From the NCBI RefSeq assembly GCF_016861975.1, contig NZ_BOMB01000024.1, forward strand, positions 186,001 through 250,000: a stretch of 64,000 nucleotides of DNA, in the 5' to 3' direction. The translations under genes were made by a program, and so were the position numbers. The stretch is from Actinocatenispora rupis. GTDB lineage: Bacteria; Actinomycetota; Actinomycetes; Mycobacteriales; Micromonosporaceae. The notes below the pieces were generated by a model, which was not told where the DNA came from, made no database searches, and saw nothing but the letters and a program-made list of their open reading frames with translations. Positions 1 through 13,200 of this stretch are shown one piece after another (the first letter of the stretch is position 1; every line of letters starts with the position of its first letter).

Positions 1-1
1 G

Positions 2-1243
2 GCTCCGCCGCGTCCCGCGCTGCCGAAGAACCCGGCCCGCCCGGCCGCACCGGCGCGTTCTACCACGCCGAAGCCGACGACCACGGCTGCCGCCGCCCCG
101 ACGGCGGTGGCCGACGAGCCGATCACCGTGCCGGACGAGGTCCAGCGAATCCTCGACGACATCGCCCAGATCGGTGGCCCGGTCGAAGACGCACGCAACG
201 TCGTTCTCCGCCGGTACCGTGAGGCGTTCGCCAAGCAGGTCGAGGGCGAGCGCAAGCACTGGTGGAACGAGCGGCTGAGCCAACTCGGCGAGGACACGTC
301 GCCGAGCCAGCCGGACAGCGCTGCGGAAGGCGAGCTGGCCGAGCACCTCGCGTCGGACGCGATCCATGGCCGCTTGGCGCGGCAGGCCGTTGCGCCGGTC
401 GAGGCATGGATCCGTCGGGTGCGTTCGAAGGCTGCCGACCCGGCTGACTTCGTCGCCCGCGTTGCCGGCAACGGCCAGGCTCCGTCTCCCACGCCCGGGC
501 AGGTCGTCGCGCGATCGGTTGCTACGCCGCCGCGTCCGGCCGCTCCGTCCCGTCCGGCGACACCGGTGCTCTCGGCGGGCCCGTTCACGGCGGCAATGCT
601 GCCCGCAGAGGTTCGCGCGGTCGTCGACGAGTTCGAGCGGAGCGACAACCAGCCCGCTGTCGTCGAGGCCGCCACGGCCGCCGTGGTCAACAGGTTCCGC
701 TCGGCGTACGAGGAGGCCGTTGCAACGCTGCGCACCGCGAAGGCGCGGGAGTACGTCGCCCAAGGCAAGGGCGAGCCTGAAGCCGAGCGGGAGGCGGACG
801 AGTTCGTCGGGACCGCGCCGGGACGGTCGATCGCCACCGAGCAGGCGGTGGCCCGGACGAACTTCTGGATGAGGCAGACCAGGGTCAGGGCGCACGCCGA
901 CAACGCCGACATCACCCTGCGCGTTGCGGAGTTGCACGTTCGCGAGCAATGGCTGGAGGACGCGAACACCAGCGTCGGCTGGGTCGTTTCCCGGATGGTG
1001 CTCACCCCGCACCAGCAACGGCTCGCGCGCTACCTCGCTGGCCGGGAGATCCGGTTCGCAACCGTCAGGTCCGTCATGAACCGGGTACTTGCCGAGAACC
1101 CGGAGTTCGAGGGCATCGGCGGGCACAAGTGGCGGCAGACGGCGCAGGAGCTTGAGGACTACCTGGGCAACGTGCCGCCGGAGTACTACCTCGGACGCAC
1201 GGCCGACGGTCAGCCCATGACCGATGAGCAGATCGACGACACC
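2..1243 (+). other. Pro/Ala-rich linkers and helical segments
   Basis: This begins inside a Pro/Ala/Thr-rich linker (residues 1-40 of the window). A helical, charged segment follows (about residues 40-155), then a second Pro/Ala-rich linker (nt 475-580) and a longer helical stretch rich in Glu, Arg and Ala up to about nt 1230. I recognise no catalytic motif. The linker-helix-linker pattern suggests spacers between modules lying further upstream and the nuclease-like segment that follows. Confidence 0.6.
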
Positions 1244-4200
1244 CTCAAGGAGCTGGGAAAGGTCCTCAGCGCCATCGACGGTCTGGGCGGCGAGCTGTAT
1301 CTGGCGTCCCGGCTTGAGGGCATCACCCGCCTCAGCATGGACGTGTCGGCCACGGTGATCCGCAAGGGCGTGCAGCGTGACGTCCGTTCCGAGATCGACG
1401 TCGTGACCGATGACGGTCGGACCTGGCACGAGATGAAGGCGACCTTCATCAGCATCCAGGTCGAGGTGACCGGCGGGCGGATGCGGCTCGCGAACAAGCT
1501 GGCCAACCAGATCACGCGGCAGATGGAGATCGCCTGGCAGAACAAGGTCGACGGCCGGCCGCCACAGATCGTTCTGCACTTCCCGCGTGGTGTGCATCCC
1601 GTGGCGCTCGTCGAGCTGGAGGCGCTGCGGATCAAGGACGAGAACGGCGTCGAGATCCCGGACTTCGCCGTGCGGGTCGAGGGTCTGCCGCGGATCTACA
1701 TGTCGCTGCCGAACCTGGACGCCGCGGTGCCGGGGCGGGAGAGCGCGGCCGAGATCGTCGCGAACACGCTGAGGCGGGTGGGCCGCGACGTCCCGCCGAA
1801 TCTCGACGAGCTGTACCCGGAGCCGACCGGCGGCGCGGCCGTCTCCCCGGATGGACGGGAGCTGCTCGCCGGCGAACCCGCTGTCCAGCACGTACGCGAG
1901 GTCGCCAGGCGGGTTCCGGCGGGCTGGTCGTTGCACGCGCCCGGTTCGCAGGAGGCGGAGTTCGCGGCGGCGATCCCGGCCGTGCCGGGGGAGCGGAGCA
2001 TCACGTTCCACCACCAGGACGGCCTGGTACTGGTGGGGAACGCGTGGGTGCCCGCTGCGGACGCCTTCCGTGGCATGAAGGCCGTGCTGGACGAGGAGAT
2101 CCGGACCAGCGCCGACCTGACGCCGGAGACGGCCCGGGTGTCGCTCACGGCGAGCTGCGACTCGGCAGACCTCCTGCACCTCGCGGGCGACACGCTGGGG
2201 GTCGCGGTCGGCGGCGCCTCGACGACGTCGTGGCTCGGCTCCGACGGTCAGGTCGTCATCTCGTCGGTCGACCCGATGTCGGACACCATGGCGCCCAGCT
2301 TCCCCGCCGACGGGTACGAGATCTGGCGGGAGCCGTCGGGCGAGGTCTCTGCGAGGCCGACGCAGCAGCCCCGGGACGCCGCAACCGTGCGGTGGGCCCG
2401 GCTGGGTGGTACGGACGGGATCGACCGGCGGCAGTTCCTGCGGTGGACGGCGGCGGTGGCGGCGACCGCCGCCGCGGCGGAGCTGGTGGGCGGCGACCAG
2501 GGCGGCCCGCAGCCGCCGGGAGACTTCTACGGCAAGCACGGCATTCCGCCGAAGGCCGCAGCGAAGCCCGTGTCGGAGCCGCGTTCGCGGGAGAAGTCGG
2601 TCGGCCCGCGGGGTCTGGTGGCGGACAACTTCCGGCTGAAGTACCGGGAGACTCCGGCGGCGGACGCGCTGTGGAAGGCGTTGCCGGACAAGGCGAAGTT
2701 GCCGGCGGACGCGGGCAAGGCGGTCGCCAAGGTCCTGTCGGGCGCGAAGGAGCACGCGACGCCGACCGCGCACGGCTGGCACTGGCCGCACTCGGTCGGC
2801 GCGGACCACGGTCGGTACCCGCAGGGCGTCGCAACCAGCGTCAACGCGTCGCCCGACGGCACGTTCGGCGGCAAGCGCGTCGTCGGCGTCACCTGGTACT
2901 CGAAGCATCCGAGCAAGACCGTCGGCAGCGAGCTGACCCTGGTCGACTACTCGGATCCGAAGAAGCCGCTGCCGTACGAGGACCTGCTGCTGGTCGAGCC
3001 GTTCGTGGACGCGAAGGGGCACGCGAGCTTCCGCACGATCGACGTGCACGCCGGCGGTCTGGAGATCTACGGCAACCTGGCCTACGTGCCGGTCACCGGC
3101 AGCGGCTTCCGGATCTTCGACCTCAGCAAGATCGTGCGGGTCGAGGACGGTCCGAACGTCGGCCGGCAGAAGGACGGGTCGTACACCGCGGCGGGCTACA
3201 AGCACGTGCTCGTCGAGACGGCGCGGTACGAGTCGTCCGCCGTCAACGCGTACAAGAAGCTGCGGTTCAGCGCGGTGTCGGCGGCGATGACGGAGTCGGG
3301 CCCGGCGCTGGTGGTCCCCGAGTACGACGAGCACGGCCAGGGCAACCGGGTCGTGCTGTTCCCGCTCGGCGCGAGCTGGGGCGACCAGCTGCGGGCGTCG
3401 GCGGACGGCTACGTGCACGGTTCCGACGCCTGGGAAGTCAGCGTGCAGAGCGTGCAGGGCGCCGCGTTCGTCGACGGCAAGGTGCTGCTGTCGTGCAGCG
3501 ACGGTGAGCACCGCAAGGGCTACATCTGGACGTTCGACCCGCACCACGACCGCATGCCGGTCCGGCCGAAGGACCGTTCGCCGTGGGTCGGCGAGGAGGA
3601 CTTCGCGCTCGGCTGGGACAACGCCCTCTGGACCCTCGCCGAGCACCCGAACCAGCGTCAGGTCGCGCACATCCCGCTGACCGACGTGCTCGGTGGCAAG
3701 TGGCGGCCCACCTCGCCGATCACCGCCGGCGCACCCACCAGGCCGGCGCCCGCGCGCCAGCATCACCCGGCGCCGAAGAAGCCGGGCACCGCGGCACCCC
3801 GCGACCGCCGTTCGGCCTCGCACGCCGTGGTCGGCGGGATCCTCGGCATGCTCGGGCTCGGCGGTACCCGCCGTGGCGGCCTCCTCGCCCGGCTGTTCGG
3901 CGGCTCCGGCAGCACGCAACCCACCGAACCCGAGACGCCGACGCCGACGACCGAGGCGCACGTCTGGTACCCGCGGGACATGCAACCGATCGCCGACGCG
4001 GTCGACCTCGTGCCCGGCTGGCACGCCGAGGGCACGGGCTACGGTCACCTGCACGCGGTGCACGAGAGCGGCGAGCGGGTCTGGATCCGCGAGTACTCCC
4101 GCGGCGAGCACCGGTACGAGCTCGGCGAGCGCTGGTCGACCGAGCCGGTGCTGAACCGCGAGACCGAGGCCGATCCGTGGCTGACCAAGACGTGGCGCCG

Positions 4201-7200
4201 GACGCTGGTCGTCAACGACCACCACCTCGCCGACCGGGGGACCCTGGAGCGGCTGCTGCGCCGAGGTCTGGCCGCCGCGGAGCCTGCTGAGGCAACCGGT
4301 GCCGACGCGCCGGCGCTCGGCCCGCACGGCGCGGGCGGCGAGCCCACCGTCGACGACCTGCGCCTGCTGTACGACCTGAACCTGCTGGTCCAGGAGTACC
4401 GGGGAACGCACGCCGACCATGCCGCGGGCATCAACTCGGAGCTGGCGTGGCTGCGCCCCCGGATCCTCCGCCCCGCCGGCGAGCCGGGCGCCGCTGCGCA
4501 GCGCGAACTCGTCGAGCGGTACGTGCCGGGCGCGACCACGGTGCTCGACGCCACGGCCCACTTCGCGTACCCGACGCCGGCGGACCGTGTTGGCGGCGTG
4601 CCGATCGGCACCCCTGTCGAGGTGTCCGACCACCGTCGGCTCTGGACGTTCGAGGTGCCGGCCGAGCTTGCGGAGAAGGTCGCCGCCGGTGACCCGGACG
4701 GTGTGCTCGCACTGACGACCCATGCGCAGCGTCTGATCGAGGCAGCGTCCCGGCTGGAGGACCGGACGCCGCGGATCGAGATCCGCCTGCCCCGGATCGC
4801 CGCCCGGGACGCGCTCGCCATCGAGCACCTGCGCGCCCCGGTCACCGCCGAGGGTGCGGTACGCGCCCGCGTCACGGTGGTCGGTGAGCGCACCTCCGAC
4901 ATGCCGATGCGGGCGGACCGCGCCCCGACGATGGCCGCGGACGACCGCCGGGCGGGCACGCCGTACTTCGAGGGCGACGACCTGGCGCGGACGCTGGTGC
5001 CGCCGAGCCAGGACGGCCTGCTTCGTAGCGCTGACGGTGAGCTCCTGCACGGCAGGTACCTGTACGTGGTGCCGCACGGCACGGACGACCTGCATGCGGC
5101 GCGCGCCGCGGATCTCCGCCCGATCGGGGGGACGCACGCGTCATTCGTGGCCGGTGGACCTGTCGAGGCGTCCGGCGAGTTCTACGCCTACCGCGGGCGC
5201 ATCGTCTGGATCGACGACCACTCCGGTCACTACATGTGGCAGGCGACGGACTCCAGCTGGTTCCTGGACCGGCTGCGGGTGCTGCTGATCGGCCACGGCT
5301 ACGACACCTCCGACCTGTGGTTCCTGGACTTCCGGGGCATGCGGCAGGCTTCCGCCGAACGCGCCGCCGAGATCCTCGGCGCCGCGTTGGCCGAGTTGGC
5401 CGTGCCGGGCGAGATCCCGGGCGTCACCGAGCTCAGCCTGGTCGGGCCGCCCGTGCACACCACGTCGCCCAGCGACCTGCCCGTGGCCTGGGTTCGGGTG
5501 TCCACATCGGACGGTCGGACCCTCGTGGTCGACGCGTCCGCCGCGTACCGGTACGCGGGCGCGCAGCTCCGGTCCCGCGGCGCGGACCTGGTGGCCTGGA
5601 CGACCCAGGACATCCTGCGCACCGCGATCGACCAGGCGATGCGGGACAACCTCACCACACCGAAGCTGCCGCACTGGGATCTGCTCGTACCGCGGAATGC
5701 CGACGAGCTCGGCCACCGCGAGGTCGCCCTCAGCCAGATGCTGCCGCGCGTCGTCGGGGCGCTCACCGTGGGCGGCGCCGCCCTGCATGTCGATCGGGTG
5801 ACCCAGGCGCCGAACGAGATCGGCTTCGAGGTCGCGGTCACCGGCGACGGCGCGCCGCTCGGCACGCTGACGTACCAGGTGAGGCGGAATGACGACGAGG
5901 AGATCACGATCGGCCTCGTCGCGTCGACGATCGACGACGCGGGCTGGACGGCCCAGGCGCACACCGAGCTGATGCCGCACCTCGCCACCGGTGCCCGCGC
6001 GACTGTCGCCCCGGGCGTCGTACCGTCCGACAGTGGTGCGGTCGGCCCGGACGGCCTGCCGATGCTGCAGGGTGACGCCGCGGTGGCGCACGTTCGCCAG
6101 GCCGCCGCACGCGGTGTGGTGGAGTCCGGCTGGTCGCTGCACGTCCCGGGCTCGACGGAGGCCCGGTACGCCGCGGCGGTGCCGGCCGAGCCAGGCAAGC
6201 TGGTGATCCACCTGCACCACCGGCAGGACGGCGACCTGGTGCTGGTGTCGGGTGCGTGGGTGCCGTCGGTCGACGCGTTCACGGCGCTGCGATCGCTGCT
6301 GGACGAGGCGGCCGGTGTGCTGCCGTCCGACGTGAAGGTGCGGCTGATCGGTCCGAGCTCGACCGTGCTCGCCAGGACGGCGGCCGACGCCCTCGGTGTC
6401 GAGACGGCCGGCGCCATGGGCACGATGTGGCTCAGTTCCGACGGGATGTACGCGGTCACCGAATCCGACCCCGGGCTGCCCAGCCGTACGGTGCGGCGGT
6501 TCGGCAGCTTCCTCTGGACCTCGCCGCGGGGACCGGCAATGCCGGAGTCCGAGCGCTCGCCGTACCGCCTGGGCAGGGAGCGAACCGGCGAGATCGGCTG
6601 GGTCCGGCTCGGCTCGGCCGGCGCGGACCCGGCGCTGATGGACCCGTCCCGGGCGACGCCGCCCGTCCGGCCGGCGGGCGAGCGGCCGACCCCGGCCGAG
6701 ATACCGACGACCGGGCCGGACGGTACCCGGGTGCTACGGGGCGACGCCGCGGTGGCGCACGTGCGGCGCACCGCCGGGAACGGCCGGGTCGACTCCGGCT
6801 GGTCGCTGCACGCTCCCGGTACGGCCGAGGCCGAGGCGGCCTCGCGGTCCGGCGCGCTGCCCGGCCAGCGGTCGGTCCACGTGCACCACCGGGACGGCCT
6901 GATCCTGGTCGACGGGGTGTGGGTGCCGCCGGTGGAGTTCTTCCTCGGCCTGCGGCCGGTGGTCGACGCCGAGATCGCCGGCAGCGCCGACCTGACACGG
7001 GAAACCGCGCGTGTCTTCGTCGCGGGTTGTGACAGCGCGGGTCTGGTCGGTCTCGGTCGCGAGATGCTGGACGTCGCCGTCGGCGGTACGTCGGACCTGG
7101 GCTGGATCAGCGCCCTCACCGGCGAGGTCGTCGTGTCGGCGGTCGATCCCGCGTCGGAGAGCATGTTGCCCGACGTGACCGGCCACGTCGTGTGGCAGGA

Positions 7201-10200
7201 CCGGTCCGGAGCGGAGACGACCGCACCGAGTGCCGTGCCGTCGGAGCCGGCGCAACAGACCTGGGTCCAGCTCGACACGCCGCAGCAGCCGGCCGAGATC
7301 GAGCGTTGGCTGCCGACGGACGAGGCGGACGCGCAGACGCGCAGAGCCGAGATCGCGGCGGCCTTGGCGCCCCTGTTCACCGAGGAGATCGACGGGCGGT
7401 CGGTGACCCCGGTGGACTTCCGGCCGGGCCCGGGCCGAGTGACGGTGTTCAGCGAGATCCGCAAGGACGGCGAGCGGATCGGCCGGACCGAGGACGAGAT
7501 CCGGTGGATCGCGGACGGGTCGGGCGTCGAGATCCACCACCACGACATCCGCCTGAACGATGCCGAGCAGGGGCACGGCTTCGGAACCCGCCGGATGCGT
7601 AACCTGCATGTCAAGGCGCGGGCGCTGGGCATCGTGCGCGGCAGCCTCAACGCCGCCGACCGGGGCGCGTACAGCTGGGCGCGGTACGGCTACGACTTCG
7701 CCACTCCGGAGATCGCTCAAGGGGTGATCGGCCGGTTCACGCAGCGCGCGAACGAGTACGCGGAGCAGATCTGGCGGATGCGGCAGTGGGCCGAGGGCCG
7801 GCTGTCCGCCAGCGACGCGGCAGCGTACCGCCAGGTCTTCCAGGAGACGTACGGCGAGGAGGCCGATCCTCAGAAGGTCATCCTCGGCATGACGCACGAG
7901 TGGGTCGCCCTGACACGCGCGCTCAGCGAGGAGCCGACCGCGGAGCGGCTCGCTGCGGTCGACCGGCACGAGGGCGAGCGGAAGACCACCCACCGGCTGG
8001 CGAAGGACACCCTCCTCGAAGAGCCCTGGGAAGGCACGTTCGACTTCCGGAAGCTCGACCAGCCGGCGCCGGGCGACACCGGTACGTCCGAGGCCGCACC
8101 GAAGCCCGCCCCGGACAAGCCGTTCCTGATCGCGCTGGCCGAGGCGCTGGCCGAAGACGACCCGTACGACGGGGAGCCGGAGCCGGTCGGCGACACGCCG
8201 TACGTGAAGGTCGTGAAGTTCAAGACCGGCCTCCGCGCGATCCACAAGGACTACGGGATCCCCGACGACCTGGACCGGGACGAGCTCGCGGCGAAGGCCG
8301 CGAGGGTGTTCGACAGCCCGGGCGTGCCGGTGCACCGCATCAGCGAGACCGAGGCGTACCAGGAGTTGGCGGAGGGCGTCGACCCGAACGAGGAGCATCC
8401 CGACGGCGACTTCGTGCGGCACGGCTACCACCGGACCACGGCTGGCCGCAACCAGGGTGTTCTCGACCTCGTCCTCGGTGTGCTGGACCGGGAGTCGAAC
8501 TGGGTCGTCGAGAAGGGTGCCGGCGAGCACGACGTCGTCCCCGAGAACACCAGGATCCAGTCGTACGACAGCGTCAACGTCCTCGACTGGGACGTGATGT
8601 GGCTGCGCGACAACCCGTTCGTGGCCAGTCTCATCGAGGTCGTCGGCCCGAACGAGGTCGTGTTCCGGCCGAACGACCTGACCCCGGAGTACGTCGAGCA
8701 GGTGCAGCGGGGACTGGAGGAGGAGCTGCGGCCGGAGATCGAGCGGCTGCGCGGCCCCCAGGCGTACGAGACGGCCATGTGGTGGTGGAACGGCCTCAAG
8801 GCGAACGCGCAGGGCGCCGCCGGCCAGACCGCCCGTGAGGCGATGACCGACGTCGTCGCCGAGCACTTCCCCGAGGTGCTGCAGGTCGGCAACGTCTACA
8901 CCACCAAGGGCAGTGCGACCGCGGTCCTCGACGTACAGGTCGACGAGGAACTGGACCCGACGGCCGACCCGGTCGTCGCGCTGGAACCGTACCGGATCTC
9001 GGTCCGGATCCCGCGGCCGGACGGCGACGCGTGGAGCCCGGACCAGTTGCGCGCCCGGCTCGCCGCCGTCCTGGCCGGTCGGATCCACGAGGGTCTCGAA
9101 CTGTGGCGCACCCGCGGCGAGGTCGTCGACCAGGCACCCCGTGCCCGCCGGGAAGGCCAGATCCGCGAGATCCTGGAGCTGGACCGACAGTTGCAGGGCG
9201 GCGAGACGGACCCGCAGCTTCAGTTCTGGCGGCTGGACCGGATGGCCAAGCTGGCGAAGGACGCCGACCCGGAGCATCGTGGTCGGTTGCTGGAGCTGAT
9301 CCGGGGTGGCCAGTTCCCGCAGGCGTCCGGCCAGCTCGCCGACATCCTGGACTGGGCCGGCAACGTCGACCGCCAGCTCGACGACAGCACACCGCGCGTC
9401 CTGCCGATGGTGATCACGCGCGACTTCCGGCCGTACGGCCCGTCGTGGAACGTCTCGCCGTACCTGGCGGACGTGCTCGACCTGATCGCCGACCCCGAGC
9501 ACTACGTGCAGTCCGGGCGGCCGATCCCGCAGGTCGACCCGGACTTCGCGGCGAGGCCGTGGCCGGCCGGCACCATCGAGCAGATCGTCGGAACCGTGCT
9601 CGGCCGTCCGGTCGCCGAGCGGCCGCAGCAGGATGGTGCCGCCGCCTGGCCGTTCCGGGACCCGGCCGGGAGCATGCCGGACATCCCGGGGTCGTCGACC
9701 ACGCCGACGTCGTACCGTCCGGTTACCGATCCGTCCGGCGTGGACCCGTCGCTGTGGCCGTTCGGGTCGCCGGTGGCCCGCGATACGGCGACCGCGCCGA
9801 CGGAGCCCACCAGGCCCGGCGGGGTCGCGCCGCGCGACCCGGCCACTGTCACACCGCCGGCCCGGCACCCGGCGGCGGACGAGCTCGAGGGGCTCGCCAA
9901 CCAGCTCCGTGCCGCCCGCGGCGACGACTACTGGCGGGTCAAGCAGCAGATCGCCGACCTCATCCGGCGGTACGGCCTGACCGACCTGAACAACTGGCAG
10001 GCGTTGCTGCGCGGCTCGGACCCGATCGCGGCCGGCGACCTGTCCTGGGTTCTCACCGACCTGTTCGGCGCGGACGTCGAGGCGCTCTTCCCGCGGTCCG
10101 ACGGGTCGGCGCCGCCGCCGATGCCGGCCGGCGTGCTGCCCTCGGTGTACGTCACGATCCGCGGTCTGTCCGAGGCGTTGATGCCGCCGTCCGACGGGGG

Positions 10201-13200
10201 CGGCGCCCAGCAGGACCCGTACTCGCGGCGTGCGCAGAAGCACCGGCAGGCGCAGGTCCGCGAGCTCCGGGATCTCTTCCAGGCCGTCTCGGACAGCACT
10301 CCGGGCGAGAGCGAGTGGCGCCGCATCGTCGAGCACTTCGTCACGACGATGCCGTCCGGCCGGCACCTGGAGTCGATCCTCAACAAGATCACCCGCGACC
10401 GGCGCGGCCGGGGGTACGCGGAGGAGGAGCCCGGCCTTCCGGCGCGGGAGGCGGACAACGCGACGTGGACCCGGCAGGCGCTGCGCCGCTGGATCCGGCA
10501 GGCGCACCGGCGGTTCGACTCGGTCGAGTGGCAGCCGAACGGCGACGCGCTGGTGGTACCGCGCGGCGGTGGCCGGCCGGTCGTGTTCACCGTGCGGCGG
10601 ATCGGGCTGCACCAGCGGGCCGAGAACCGCCAGGGGCTGCGGTACAGGGACGGCCGGGTCGTGGACCAGATCGTCCTCGGCACCGGGTTCGAGCCGGGCC
10701 GCCGGTACGGCAACGGGATGACGCGCGGCGACTACCTGCTGCGGGTGGCGGCCACCCACGAGTGGACCGAACTGATGGGCCGCCGCGCCGGCAGCTGGCA
10801 GGTACGCGCCACCGAGCACCTGGCGCAGCTGTGGCACGACGCGCAGGGCCATGCCGTCCCCGATCCGCTGACCCCGGACGCCGACCCGACCCTCACCGTC
10901 CTCACCCCGCACGCCGAGGCGCACCGCAACGACGCGCACACCCTGGCCCGGTGGCTGCACCGGGCGATCGAACGCGACGACGACGAGCTGGCGCAGGACC
11001 TGGAGTACTGGCTGGGGCACACGGCCACGAACCTCGGGCTGCTGCCGGACCCGGTGCGGGCGTCCGATCCCGATCATCTGGCCGCGGTCGAGCATCGGCG
11101 CGGCATCGCCGGTCTGCCGCCCGCGGACCTGCGCCTGATCGACGAGCGGCTGGCCGCGCCGGACGCCCGGTGGCGCACGTACCTGCCGCCGGAGCGGCGT
11201 GCGCACGTGGCCGAACGGGTGGCGTCGGCCCTGTCGCATCTGGCGACGGTGTTCCCGCTGCACTACGACGGCGAGGTGCCGGTCCTCACCCACGCTGGCC
11301 GCACATTCCGGTTCGAGTCGCTGCCCGACCTGATCGAGCAGCTGGCGCGTGGCTCCGCGTCCGGCCTGCCGCTGGAGCTGGCCGCGATCCACGTACTGGC
11401 CGGGCAGCTCGTCGGGGAGCTCGGCGGCGGCACACCGGTGGAGACGACGACGGCCATCGCGCGGGCGTTCGCCGCGCGGTATCCGTCGCTCACCGATCCG
11501 GACGAGCGGCAGGAGTTGCGGGACCGGTTCACCCGGGCGGTCGCCGGCCTCGGCACCGACGATTTGCGCGCGCTGCTCGCCGAGCTGCCGCCGGAGGCCG
11601 GTGCGCTGAGTGCGATCGGCTGGTTCGACCTGGCCGCCCGCGGCACGGATGCGTTGCCGGAGCTGCACGGTGGCGTGCCGACGGCGGTGCCGGGGAGCGG
11701 ACCGGCGGCCGTACCGGTGCGGCTGGCCGCCGAGGCGCTGGCCGCGGCCGAGGCATGGCGCGGCCTGGACGACGAGGCGATCGAGCGGGCGCATGCGCTG
11801 GACCAGGCGCGGTGGGAGCTGGAGAGCGCCACCGACCCCGATGTACGGCGCGAGCTCGACGATCGCATCGAGCTGCTGGAGAGCCGGCTGTTCCAGATTC
11901 CGCTGGCCGCACAGTTCGTGGCCACGGTGTACCGGCAGCGGCTGGACACGCTGATCGCCTGGCACGAGCGGTCGGGTCCGGTCGGGCAGCTGGCCGCGCG
12001 GCTGCTGCAGGCCGCGCGTACCGCCGGCGATGAGGCGCACCGGTTCCGGTTGGATCCGTCCCGGTCCGGGCCGGCGCAGATGACGGTCGAACGCACGCTG
12101 CGGGGCTACCAGGCGCTGCTCGTGCACGACCCGGACTCCCGGCCCCGCAGCGCCGCGCCCGAGCAGACCGTCGGGCCGACCGACCCGGCGTCGTTGTGGC
12201 GCGAGTGGACCGTGTTGCAGTCGCTGGCCGACTCCGTCGAGCTGGTCGCGGAGCGCGTCGAGCGGCCGATCGCGACCCGGCTGGGCGACGCGGTCGGCAG
12301 CGCCTCCGCCGCCCTCGACGTACTGCAGCAGCGGTTGCGGCTGGTGGCGGGGCAGCAGCGGGCCGACGACGAGCGTTTCGACGAGGTGATCGGCCGGCAG
12401 CTCGCGGTCCGGCAGATGCTGGCCGAGCTGCTCGGTACCGACCCGGTTGAGGCCGACCCGAACCGCGCCGACCTGGCCGACCAGCTCACGCTGTCGGAAC
12501 GGCGGCTGGTGCAGCTGCGACGGCTCGCCGAGCACCGTACCGATGCCCGTGACGCGTTGGCCGAGCTGACCGCGATGGTCGAGCAGGTCGACGCGCAATG
12601 GCTCGCCGCGATACGCGACGCCGACGGCACGGGCAACCCGGCGCCGTTGGGCGAGTTCGTGGACCGGGTGGCGGAGCTGCTCGCCGCGGCCGACCGGTAC
12701 CGGCAGGCGGAGGCGCGCCTGCAGAGTTCCGACGGCCTGCCTGCCGCGCCGGAGGCGCCACCCGCGGCGCCGGCGACGACGGCCGTGCCGGCGTCGTCGT
12801 TCGTCCCCGTGCTGGGGTCGTGGCACGCGGCCCGGAACGTGGTCTCGGCGAACGCCGCCGAGATGGCTGCGGCCCGCGCCTTCCACGGGAACTCCGTGTG
12901 GGAGGGCTACCTCGACCCGCGGTCCGACGGCCAGACCGCCGCGTTGGAGCACCTCGGCCAGCTCGCCGGCGCGGTTCCGGCCGGACACGCCGAGAACGGC
13001 CGCGACACCCTGCTGTACTGCCTGGACACCGCGATCGACCTGCATCGCCAGCAGATCCGGCAGTACACGGCGGTGCGGGTTCGGGCGGAGCGCGCCGGCG
13101 AGCCGGTGCCGGCCGGTACCGACGAGGCGGTGGCGCGGCAGGAGCTCGCCCTCCGCACGCTGATCGCGGCGCGCCGGGCGGTGCTCGACGACGAGATGTT

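Noticed and set aside
3815-3906. Transmembrane segment in the Gly-rich stretch
   Set aside because: Hydrophobic runs are short, and Arg-Arg interrupts them. It reads better as a flexible Gly-rich linker.
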